Below the pieces are notes generated by a model. It saw only the letters and a program-made list of their open reading frames with translations, was not told the origin of the DNA and did not search any database. From NCBI GenBank assembly GCA_003641415.1, contig QNAG01000145.1, forward strand, positions 1 through 6,884: DNA of 6,884 nt. The letters run 5' to 3'. Both the position numbers and the translations under genes were made by a program. This DNA is from Candidatus Zixiibacteriota bacterium. Lineage in GTDB: Bacteria; Zixibacteria; MSB-5A5; GN15; FEB-12. Shown here piece by piece: positions 1 to 5,786 of this stretch (position 1 is the first letter of the stretch; each line of letters starts with the position of its first letter).

Positions 1-120
1 GATCATGTTTGGATGAACACCATGTTTGGCGGACAGTTCAGACATCGTGTACAACCCGGAAAGAGCCTCAAGCGCTACACGGGCTTTGAAGTCGGTGGAA
101 AAACTACGACGTTTTTTCAT
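1..120 (-). CDS. IS3-family transposase OrfA, N-terminal part (runs off the left edge)
   Basis: Forty codons are visible, read leftward from an ATG at 118-120 and still open at base 1. The protein begins MKKRRSFSTDFKARVALEAL and continues with LSAKHGVHPNMI. This is the typical start of the helix-turn-helix OrfA proteins of IS3-family elements (HTH_Tnp_1 type), with the FxxxFKARVALEAL first helix and the LA/SxxxGVHPNxI recognition region. OrfA binds the element's ends and is usually joined to the DDE-containing OrfB by a programmed -1 frameshift; OrfB would lie outside the window. A Shine-Dalgarno-like GAGGG at 129-133 lies 8 nt upstream of the ATG and supports this start. Family assignment is strong; whether the element is intact cannot be seen. 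Confidence 0.85.
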   Translation of the reverse strand, partial: MKKRRSFSTDFKARVALEALSGLYTMSELSAKHGVHPNMI

Positions 121-180
121 AATCTTGACCCTCATAAATAAGTCGTTTATCCACCTTAAGCAATTGTCCGAAATCCTGCA
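1..180 (-). mobile_element. IS3-family insertion sequence, left (5') end
   Basis: The 60 bases upstream of orfA read, on the minus strand from 180, TGCAGGATTTCGGACAATTG. A TG dinucleotide at the outer end and a GTCC/GGAC-containing terminal sequence about 60 nt before orfA are usual for the upstream terminal inverted repeat of IS3-family elements. The boundary at 180 is inferred from the TG start, because the opposite end and any 3-5 bp target duplication are outside the window. The sequence from 181 onward changes character and belongs to an unrelated repeat. Confidence 0.6.
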
Positions 181-189
181 ACCACCTCT

Positions 190-252
190 GGAACCCTTCT
201 TAGCGGTTCCGCCTTCTCAGATTGGCAGAACCACCAAGGGGTTCTGTCCTAC
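190..252 (-). repeat. REP-like palindromic repeat, short copy
   Basis: On the minus strand this reads GTAG (252-249), then an imperfect 9-bp stem GACAGAACC / GGTTCTGCC (one A/C mismatch) around the loop CCTTGGT, a 6-nt linker, and GAGAAGGCGGAACCGCTAA (218-200). It ends with GGTTCC (195-190), which pairs with GGAACC (210-205) as a second hairpin. The GTAG-plus-hairpin head and the 19-nt tail recur at 1763-1857, with the tail matching at 17 of 19 positions. No T-run follows either hairpin, so this is not an intrinsic terminator. The stop codon of the neighbouring gene fragment (249-251) lies inside the GTAG. Confidence 0.6.
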
Positions 253-677
253 AATGACTTGTGACTGGTTAGCGAATCATCAAAAGACACGTCGTCATCC
301 CACATTTCTATTCTCACGCCTCGCATGGGTTCCTCCGTAGTGTCAGGCGGAACCGGATCAAGGTAGTTGAGGTGTCCAGAGAATGTTATCGAATCATTCT
401 CTCGTATTGTAAAACAATGAGGACCATCCCATGCTGGATAATATTGCAACTTGGTATCCATGCTCCATAACCATTTACCATCTGGAGGATAGAAGCAGGA
501 GTCGAGACACAGAGTATAGCCGTCGTACATGGGGTCTACACTGGTCGAAATAAGAAAGGCTACCTCGTCAAAGCCGGGATGGATGCCATCCAGGAATATC
601 TTGTACCCTCCGAAACCTATGGTGTCAGCGCCAAATCCAGTAACGCTAAAGGGACGGAAGAACACATATTCGTACAT
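249..677 (-). CDS. Unrecognised protein, probably a 5'-truncated fragment of an exported protein
   Basis: The frame gives 142 residues from the only available ATG (675-677). I do not recognise a family. The sequence is rich in aromatic residues, glycine and aspartate, with a Cys pair (CLDSC), the stretches YPAWDGPHCFTI and FGGYKIFLDG, and an acidic end (EMWDDDVSFDD). This composition suggests a beta-rich extracellular domain. There is no signal peptide, no membrane segment and only a weak GGGA before the ATG. The same frame stays open without a start codon for 20 more codons, to 737, and that stretch (e.g. AKGFCATSTAGWDN) also looks coding. It then meets the TGA of queG. I infer that the real N-terminus has been lost and this is a remnant. 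Alternatives are a genuine small protein starting at 677 or an assembly join. Confidence 0.5.
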   Translation of the reverse strand: MYEYVFFRPFSVTGFGADTIGFGGYKIFLDGIHPGFDEVAFLISTSVDPMYDGYTLCLDSCFYPPDGKWLWSMDTKLQYYPAWDGPHCFTIRENDSITFSGHLNYLDPVPPDTTEEPMRGVRIEMWDDDVSFDDSLTSHKSL

Positions 678-737
678 GTTGTCCCAGCCAGCAGTTGACG
701 TAGCGCAGAACCCTTTGGCGGTGTACGGTGAATAATA

Positions 738-1700
738 TCAACTGCGCTTGTTCGATTGATTGGTCAGAACAATGCGAGCGTTCCGTTGGAGACCCGCCAA
801 TTGCGGTCGCGTGAGAGGGGTACCAGCGGTCAGGTCGAGAAATTCTTCGCGCGTTGTCATATCGAGCACTCGCTGAGTGTCGAGGAACTCTCCTACTCCG
901 GCAGAAGGCAAGAACTCAGAGTGACGGGTCGAAACAGCTCGTTTATTGTGTGGACATACTTCCTGACAAATATCACACCCAAACAACAAACTACCAGTTT
1001 TATCAGCAAGCTCATTGGGAATATGAGATGGCCGTTCAATGGTCAGGTACGAAATGCACTTCCTCGAATCAATGACATTTCCAGTCAGAATCGCTCCTGT
1101 TGGACAAGCATCGACACAAAGGGTGCACTTGCCACAGTGATCGTAATTGCTGCTATATGGTTCGTCCGATTCCAACTCGACCGAGGTGAGAATTTCGGAG
1201 ATGAAGAACCACGACCCGAAGGTGCGATTGATTAACATACTGTTCTTCCCCACGAATCCCAGCCCGGCTTTGGAGGCATAGGCGCGCTCGAGGAAAGGTC
1301 CGTAGTCAACATACCAAAAGAAATCATGGTCGGTTTTGCTTCCGAGAGAATCTTTCAGTTTGACAATCAGATGTTTGGTCATGCGAGCTATGACCTTATG
1401 GTAGTCTCGTCCACGTGCATAACGTGAAACCAGCCCATACCCATCGGGAATTACTTCAGCGTTTGGCTGAAAGTAGTTTACTCCGAGCATTATGATAGAT
1501 TTGACGCTCGGCAACAACATGGAAGGATCGGTTCGTCTATCCATTGATCTGGCTAGCCATTCCATATCGGCATGATATCCTTGTTTTATCCAGCAATGGA
1601 ACCGCTCTTTGTCATCAGGGATGACATCGGGAGTGGTAATACCAACCATATCAAATCCACAGGTAAGAGCGAGTCGTTTGACGATTTCAGAAGTTAGCAT
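738..1700 (-). CDS. queG: Epoxyqueuosine reductase QueG
   Basis: QueG is a cytoplasmic cobalamin- and Fe-S-dependent enzyme. It reduces epoxyqueuosine to queuosine at wobble position 34 of tRNA-Asp, -Asn, -His and -Tyr, the last step of queuosine synthesis. The N-terminal cobalamin-binding region includes VDYGPFLERAYA, whose Asp132 matches the family's catalytic aspartate, followed by the GLGFVGKNSMLI signature (147-158). Two [4Fe-4S] ligand sets are complete: C189-x2-C192-x2-C195-x3-C199P, and C215 with C242-x2-C245-x3-C249P. At 320 residues it is the short form, lacking the C-terminal HEAT-like extension of the roughly 380-residue E. coli type. The start has no Shine-Dalgarno site, but the N-terminus aligns with the family and no in-frame start lies just upstream. 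It lies 161 bp downstream of nfnB, probably as its own unit. The TGA abuts an in-frame gene fragment. Confidence 0.95.
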   Translation of the reverse strand: MLTSEIVKRLALTCGFDMVGITTPDVIPDDKERFHCWIKQGYHADMEWLARSMDRRTDPSMLLPSVKSIIMLGVNYFQPNAEVIPDGYGLVSRYARGRDYHKVIARMTKHLIVKLKDSLGSKTDHDFFWYVDYGPFLERAYASKAGLGFVGKNSMLINRTFGSWFFISEILTSVELESDEPYSSNYDHCGKCTLCVDACPTGAILTGNVIDSRKCISYLTIERPSHIPNELADKTGSLLFGCDICQEVCPHNKRAVSTRHSEFLPSAGVGEFLDTQRVLDMTTREEFLDLTAGTPLTRPQLAGLQRNARIVLTNQSNKRS

Positions 1701-1712
1701 ACGGTTAATATA
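1701..1712 (-). promoter_or_regulatory. Possible leaderless promoter (-10 region) of queG
   Basis: On the minus strand TATATT (1712-1707) is followed by six bases and then the queG ATG. Transcription would start at or beside the A of the ATG, and no Shine-Dalgarno sequence is present. I see no convincing -35 element at 16-18 bp. eamA, later in this window, has the same 6-nt spacing. Weak evidence on its own. Confidence 0.3.
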
Positions 1713-1762
1713 ACAAGTTTGATGACGGACAGCACGAAGATGTTTTAGGAATGCCGAATCGA

Positions 1763-1857
1763 GTAGGTCAGGACCCTTGCGGTCCTGACTTCTTCATCAG
1801 GGAAATAAGCCTCCTGACCTACGGGGAGAAGGCGGAGACGCTAAAGCGCACGGTTCC
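1763..1857 (+). repeat. REP/BIME-like repeat with two inverted hairpins, long copy
   Basis: GTAG (1763-1766) is followed at once by a perfect 9-bp hairpin, GTCAGGACC (1767-1775), loop CTTGC, GGTCCTGAC (1781-1789). A second unit in opposite orientation ends in CTAC (1819-1822): TCAGG (1797-1801) pairs with CCTGA (1813-1817). The outer 11 bases GTAGGTCAGGA (1763-1773) and TCCTGACCTAC (1812-1822) are perfectly complementary, so alternative folds exist. The tail GAGAAGGCGGAGACGCTAA (1826-1844) and GGTTCC (1852-1857) match the copy near the left edge. It fills the nfnB-queG gap and ends 4 bp from the nfnB stop codon. No T-run is present on either strand, so it is not a standard terminator, although it could protect the nfnAB mRNA 3' end. 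Confidence 0.65.
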
Positions 1858-1861
1858 TGCC

Positions 1862-3322
1862 CTACCTCTTCACCTCTTCCATCAGGTACTTGTGCATCGC
1901 ACGGGCGGCTTTTTTGCCAGCTCCGGCAGCCAGAATCACGGTCGCACCACCAGTAACAATATCACCGCCAGCATAAACGCCTTTGCGGGAAGTTTGCATC
2001 GTCTCGTCGTTTACTATGATGTTACCCCATTTATTGCAGTCGAGTCCCGGGGTAGTTTGTGGTATTAGCGGGTTGGAAGCGTTGCCAATAGCCACCACGA
2101 CAAGGTCGGTTTTAATAATATAATTCGAACCTTTGATCGGTACCGGACGTCGTCGTCCGGAATCATCCGGTTCGCCAAGTTCCATTTTCAGACATTCCAT
2201 CGCTTTAACCCGATTCTGATCATCACCGATGAACTTGATTGGGTTGGTCAAAAGATGGAATTGTACCCCCTCTTCTTTTGCGTGGTGGACCTCTTCAATA
2301 CGGGCTGGCATCTCTATCTCGCTACGACGGTAGACAATGTGGGCATTCTCAGCCCCCAAACGCAGGCCGGTACGGACCGAATCCATAGCGGTATTTCCAC
2401 CACCGAGAACAGCGACATTTTTACCCCGAATAATCGGCGTGTCGTACTCGTCCGGGTCAAAAGCACGCATCAGGTTGGAACGGGTGAGATACTCATTTGC
2501 GGAATAGATGCCTATCAGGTTCTCTCCCTCGATGCCCATGAAGCGGGGCAATCCGGCGCCGGTACCGATGAAGATAGCATCGTAGCCCATCTCAAACAGT
2601 TCATCTATAGTATCCATCTTGCCAATAACAGTCGAGTTTTGGAATTCTACGCCCATGTCAGCCATGAAATCACACTCTGCTTGCACAATGGATTTCGGAA
2701 GACGGAATTCAGGGATACCGTAAACCAAAACGCCACCAGGCTTGTGCAGGGCTTCGAAAATCGTGACAGCGTGGCCAAGTTTGATGAGGTCACCGGCAAC
2801 AGTCAGCCCGGCCGGACCGGAACCGACGATGGCTACCTTACGACCGGTGGGGGGGGCAATTTTAGGGAGCTGCACCAGCTTATGCTCGCGCTCGTAGTCT
2901 GCTACGTATCTTTCCAAATACCCGATTGCTACAGGCTTACCCTTTTTGCCAATTACACAAACGATTTCACATTGCTCTTCTTGGGGGCACACCCGACCGC
3001 AGATAGCCGGTAGAGAATTGGTCTCCTTGATCTTACGAGCTGCCCCCGCAACGTCCTTCTCAAGGATCAGACGGATAAACCCAGGGATATCAACTTCGAC
3101 AGGGCAACCATCGACACATGGTTGATTTGGACACTCAAGACAGCGCAAAGCCTCTTGGAAGGCTTGTTCATCGTTCAGGCCGTAAGGTACCTCATTGAAA
3201 TTTTTAACGCGATCAGACGGGTTTTGGGCAGGCATATCCTGACGAGGGAGCTTCATCCGCTCTTTGATTTTGAGTTTATTCGGTCCCTCTGGCTTTTTCT
3301 TTTTTTTCTTTGCGTCGCTCAT
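1862..3322 (-). CDS. nfnB: NfnB/NfnL, large subunit of NADH-dependent ferredoxin:NADP+ oxidoreductase (GltD/SudA-like)
   Basis: This is the NADPH- and ferredoxin-side subunit of the cytoplasmic NfnAB complex, which couples NADH and reduced ferredoxin oxidation to NADP+ reduction by flavin-based electron bifurcation, reversibly. The 486 residues match the family length. The N-terminal Fe-S domain holds C61-x2-C64-x4-C69-x3-C73 and C108-x3-C112-x5-C118-x3-C122. The FAD-binding GSGPAG is at 167-172, the second nucleotide-binding GGGNTAMD at 307-314, and the C-terminal FAD contact AGGDIVTGGATVILA at 451-465. A Lys6 run (K5-K10) near the start is unusual. The start follows nfnA by 15 bp, with a GGAAGG site overlapping the nfnA stop, so the two are co-transcribed. 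Databases often label such proteins glutamate synthase small chain or sulfide dehydrogenase alpha subunit. No glutamate synthase large subunit is present, and the partner beside it favours Nfn. Confidence 0.93.
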   Translation of the reverse strand: MSDAKKKKKKPEGPNKLKIKERMKLPRQDMPAQNPSDRVKNFNEVPYGLNDEQAFQEALRCLECPNQPCVDGCPVEVDIPGFIRLILEKDVAGAARKIKETNSLPAICGRVCPQEEQCEIVCVIGKKGKPVAIGYLERYVADYEREHKLVQLPKIAPPTGRKVAIVGSGPAGLTVAGDLIKLGHAVTIFEALHKPGGVLVYGIPEFRLPKSIVQAECDFMADMGVEFQNSTVIGKMDTIDELFEMGYDAIFIGTGAGLPRFMGIEGENLIGIYSANEYLTRSNLMRAFDPDEYDTPIIRGKNVAVLGGGNTAMDSVRTGLRLGAENAHIVYRRSEIEMPARIEEVHHAKEEGVQFHLLTNPIKFIGDDQNRVKAMECLKMELGEPDDSGRRRPVPIKGSNYIIKTDLVVVAIGNASNPLIPQTTPGLDCNKWGNIIVNDETMQTSRKGVYAGGDIVTGGATVILAAGAGKKAARAMHKYLMEEVKR

Positions 3323-3337
3323 CGTTGCCGCACCTTC

Positions 3338-4228
3338 CTACTTTGTCCCGGCCTGCTCTTCGGGATATTTGAACTTCTTGACCGACTCGGCCAGTCTGCA
3401 TCCTGGATCTCCCAGAAAATGCTTCATGGCCTTATGTTCCTGCTCGCGATAAGCTCCAAGTCGAGACGTAAGCAGATCAAAATCGACCAAGTGGCCATCG
3501 AAGTCGGGACCATCTACACAGGCGAACTTGGTTTCATCGCCTACCTGTACACGGCAGCCGCCACACATGCCGGTACCGTCAATCATCAGGGGATTCAGAG
3601 ATACCCATGTTGGAACGTTGTACTTCCGGGTCATACTGCTCAAAAACTTCATCATCGGTACTGGCCCGACAGTCATGATCATACCAATAGGGACTCCATC
3701 ATCCAGAAGTTTCTTTAACGGATCGGTGACAAAGCCGTGATGTCCATACGAACCGTCGTCAGTACAGATGAATAACTCATCAGCTACTGCTTTGTGTTCT
3801 TCCTCGTAGAGCAAAAGGTCTTTTGACCTGGCCCCAATGATAGTAATAACTTTGTTGCCGGCATCCTTATAGGCTTGAGCAATGGGATAAATCGGCGCTA
3901 TACCGATGCCACCACCAACAACGCAAGCCGTGCCCCATTTCTCCACATGAGAAGGAATCCCGAGCGGTCCGACGCAGTCTGAAATATTTTCTCCGGCCTG
4001 AACGGTTGTCATCAGAGCAGAAGTCTTCCCTACTACCTGGTATATAATGGTTAACAGCCCCTTCTCTTTGTCAAGTCCGGCAATGGACATAGGGACACGT
4101 TCCCCATGTTCATTGATGCGCAGTATGACAAACTGCCCTGCTTTGGCTTTGGAAACCAGCCGGGGAACATTCACCAGCATTTTCCAAACCATAGGACCAA
4201 TCTGTTTATTGTCTACAACTTTCGGCAT
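3338..4228 (-). CDS. nfnA: NfnA/NfnS, small subunit of NADH-dependent ferredoxin:NADP+ oxidoreductase (SudB-like)
   Basis: This is the NADH-binding flavoprotein subunit of NfnAB, homologous to the dihydroorotate dehydrogenase electron-transfer subunit. Counting from the upstream Met, it shows the FAD-binding RVPMSI (45-50), the NAD-binding VVGGGIGIAP (104-113), and a C-terminal [2Fe-2S] site with D218, C223, C226 and C238 (LMIDGTGMCGGC, then FACVDGPD). An Asp plus three Cys is the ligand set described for NfnA. Two adjacent ATGs exist. The GGAGG at 4233-4237 is only 1 nt from the first (4229-4231) but 4 nt from the second (4226-4228), so I chose the second; the protein is 296 or 297 residues. 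It is first in the operon, with nfnB 15 bp downstream. SudB of a sulfide dehydrogenase is the alternative label. Confidence 0.93.
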   Translation of the reverse strand: MPKVVDNKQIGPMVWKMLVNVPRLVSKAKAGQFVILRINEHGERVPMSIAGLDKEKGLLTIIYQVVGKTSALMTTVQAGENISDCVGPLGIPSHVEKWGTACVVGGGIGIAPIYPIAQAYKDAGNKVITIIGARSKDLLLYEEEHKAVADELFICTDDGSYGHHGFVTDPLKKLLDDGVPIGMIMTVGPVPMMKFLSSMTRKYNVPTWVSLNPLMIDGTGMCGGCRVQVGDETKFACVDGPDFDGHLVDFDLLTSRLGAYREQEHKAMKHFLGDPGCRLAESVKKFKYPEEQAGTK

Positions 4229-4257
4229 CATTCCTCCAAGGCTGTCAAAATTACGCT

Positions 4258-4285
4258 ATTATAATGATCACTTTCACAAAATCAA
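4258..4285 (-). promoter_or_regulatory. Probable sigma70-like promoter of nfnAB
   Basis: Read on the minus strand: TTGATT (4285-4280), a 16-bp spacer, then the perfect consensus TATAAT (4263-4258). Transcription would start near 4251, giving a leader of about 22 nt that contains the GGAGG of nfnA. The -10 lies inside the palindrome ATTATAAT (4258-4265), so it also reads TATAAT on the plus strand at 4260-4265, but without a recognisable plus-strand -35. Confidence 0.55.
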
Positions 4286-4359
4286 GGGCTATCTTTTCTT
4301 GAACCAGCCTTTTATTTCTCCATATTGCTCCTTGATTATTATTACTTAAAATTTCAACT

Positions 4360-4379
4360 CTAATTCACTGTGGAATTAG
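4360..4379. promoter_or_regulatory. Inverted repeat upstream of the aminotransferase promoter, possible operator
   Basis: CTAATTC (4360-4366) and GAATTAG (4373-4379) form a perfect 7-bp inverted repeat around ACTGTG. It sits 22 bp upstream of the candidate -35 of the plus-strand aminotransferase gene, in the 250-bp divergent intergenic region, where a dimeric regulator could bind. No known binding-site family is recognised. The AT-rich surroundings make a chance repeat possible. Confidence 0.25.
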
Positions 4380-4400
4380 TATGTTTTCCAAAGACAACCC

Positions 4401-4429
4401 TTGGTTTTTCAGGGATGTAGATATATATT
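4401..4429 (+). promoter_or_regulatory. Candidate promoter of the aminotransferase gene
   Basis: TTGGTT (4401-4406), a 17-bp spacer and TATATT (4424-4429) give an acceptable sigma70-like pair. Transcription would start near 4436, leaving a leader of about 45 nt that includes the Shine-Dalgarno GGAGGTGA at 4471-4478. The match is moderate and the region is AT-rich. Confidence 0.4.
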
Positions 4430-4481
4430 CTCTGGCCGAAGTTGTGTAGAGATAGATTGTTTTTTGAAATGGAGGTGAGTT

Positions 4482-5768
4482 ATGGCTGATGTTAAAACTA
4501 TGAATAATCCAGTGATTGGTTTTTCCGAACTTTCGGACGATACTATTCTGAACTACGAAAGCACATTTGGCGCTCACCACTACAGTCGCCAGGAATTGGT
4601 GGTACGCAAAGCTGAAGGTATCTGGTTGTATGATCAGAATGGGAAAAAGTATTTGGACTGTCTGGCTGCTTACTCTGCTGCCAATCATGGACACCATCAC
4701 CCGAGAATAGTCAAAGCTTTAGTAAATGCTCTACAGGGCAGCTATGGTTCAGTTATCTCAAATGTTGTTTATACTGACTCACTCGGGCTGTTCCTTAAAA
4801 AGCTGTCAACTCTAGTTCCGCAGATGGCACCCCGATTCGGTGCAGATGGCAACAAGACCTTACCTAAGAACGGTGGAGTTGAATCGGTGGAAACGGCTAT
4901 TAAGATGGCGCGATTCTATGGATTCAAACAGAAAGGCATTCCCGATGGCAAGCAGGAAATTATTGTTTTTAACAATAATTTTCATGGTCGGATGATAACG
5001 ATAGTTTCGTTCTCTTCATCTTATAAATACAAAGAGGGCTTTGGGCCGATGACACCGGGTTTCAAACTTGTGGATTATGGTGATCTCGAGGCTGTTGAAA
5101 AAGCTGTCAATAAGAACACCTGCGGTATTCTGGTAGAGCCAATGCAGGGTGAGGGTGGCATGTACCGTCCTCCGGATGGATTCCTGAAAGGCTTGAGAGA
5201 GATTTCTGACAAACATGATCTGCTGTTGCTTTTCGACGAAATCCAGGTTGGTTTGGGTCGAACCGGTAAGATGTTCTGTTTTGAGCATGAGAATGTTATC
5301 CCAGACGGTGTTGTGCTGGGTAAGGCTCTTTCCGGTGGATTGGTACCGTTATCATGTTTTGTCACTAATTCCAAGTTGATGGACATGGCCTTCCAACCAG
5401 GTCGCGATGGATCAACATACGGAGGATACCCGCTTGCTTGTGTAGCCGGCAACGAGGCGTTGGATGTACTTATCGAGGAAAAACTAACCGAGAACTCGGC
5501 CAAAGTCGGCGCCTATCTGTCCGAAAAAATTCGTGAAATAGCTGACAGATCTTCTCACGTTAAAGAAGTGCGGAACCGGGGATTGTTTATTGGAATCGAG
5601 GTCAATGATGGTGACGCTATGGCGTACTGCCGCAAGATGCTGGACCTCGGTCTGTTGGCTAACGACAGTCACGGTCACACGATCCGCATTAGCCCGCCAT
5701 TAACGCTGAAGGAATCCGAAGCGGACTACATCCTCGAAAGACTGGAATCAGTTCTGATTGACAAATAG
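4482..5768 (+). CDS. rocD: Class III PLP-dependent aminotransferase, ornithine aminotransferase-like
   Basis: The predicted activity moves the delta-amino group of ornithine to 2-oxoglutarate, giving glutamate semialdehyde/pyrroline-5-carboxylate (arginine-proline-glutamate metabolism, cytoplasm). The 428 residues fit a full-length fold-type I enzyme. Visible are the PLP lysine K281 (VLGKALSGG), the ring-binding D252 in LLFDEIQVGLGRTG, FHGR (167-170), STYGGYPLA (311-319) and a C-terminal R402 in HTIRISPPL. Residues matching the ornithine-contact set of human OAT (Y55, Y85, R180, E235) appear as Y34, Y64, R170 and E224. Oddities are PKNGGVESVETA where OAT usually has MNTGxEAxETA, and about eight extra residues (near 115-124) before it, so another omega-amino donor is possible. 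The start is set by GGAGGTGA, 6 nt from the ATG. It is a single gene, divergent from nfnAB and convergent with eamA. Confidence 0.85.
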   Translation: MADVKTMNNPVIGFSELSDDTILNYESTFGAHHYSRQELVVRKAEGIWLYDQNGKKYLDCLAAYSAANHGHHHPRIVKALVNALQGSYGSVISNVVYTDSLGLFLKKLSTLVPQMAPRFGADGNKTLPKNGGVESVETAIKMARFYGFKQKGIPDGKQEIIVFNNNFHGRMITIVSFSSSYKYKEGFGPMTPGFKLVDYGDLEAVEKAVNKNTCGILVEPMQGEGGMYRPPDGFLKGLREISDKHDLLLLFDEIQVGLGRTGKMFCFEHENVIPDGVVLGKALSGGLVPLSCFVTNSKLMDMAFQPGRDGSTYGGYPLACVAGNEALDVLIEEKLTENSAKVGAYLSEKIREIADRSSHVKEVRNRGLFIGIEVNDGDAMAYCRKMLDLGLLANDSHGHTIRISPPLTLKESEADYILERLESVLIDK

Positions 5769-5786
5769 GATTTAAGCAAAACGAGG

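Noticed and set aside
135..163. Sigma70-like pair TTGCTT / TATTTA (17-bp spacer, minus strand) inside the IS end
   Set aside because: Transcription would start near 128, downstream of the GAGGG (129-133) that serves orfA, so it would remove the ribosome binding site.
26..340. Plus-strand open frame of about 100 codons at the left edge
   Set aside because: It runs antisense to the clear IS3 OrfA start and across the IS end and the repeat; no Shine-Dalgarno site and no recognisable protein.
738..740. TGA of queG as a recoded or read-through codon joining QueG to the downstream fragment
   Set aside because: QueG is complete at this point, no selenocysteine-type context is evident, and no other gene here contains an in-frame TGA that would suggest an altered code.
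756..1235. Plus-strand open frame antisense to queG
   Set aside because: QueG on the other strand has complete family motifs; this frame is low in recognisable features and is a shadow.
1763..1822. Hairpins after nfnB as an intrinsic terminator
   Set aside because: No T-run follows the stems on either strand, and the same element recurs elsewhere as a repeat.
2255..3013. Long plus-strand open frame (about 250 codons) antisense to nfnB
   Set aside because: It lies wholly inside nfnB, whose Fe-S and nucleotide-binding motifs are unmistakable; the antisense translation shows no domain.
1862..3322. Glutamate synthase small subunit as the primary call
   Set aside because: No large GltB subunit is present, and the adjacent NfnA/SudB-type partner in the same operon points to the transhydrogenase complex.
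3122..3718. Plus-strand open frame spanning the nfnA-nfnB junction
   Set aside because: Antisense to two verified genes and their junction; no ribosome binding site or family resemblance.
4365..4700. Minus-strand open frame across the aminotransferase promoter and 5' end
   Set aside because: It overlaps the aminotransferase start, which has a strong Shine-Dalgarno site; the frame's composition reflects AT-rich noncoding DNA.
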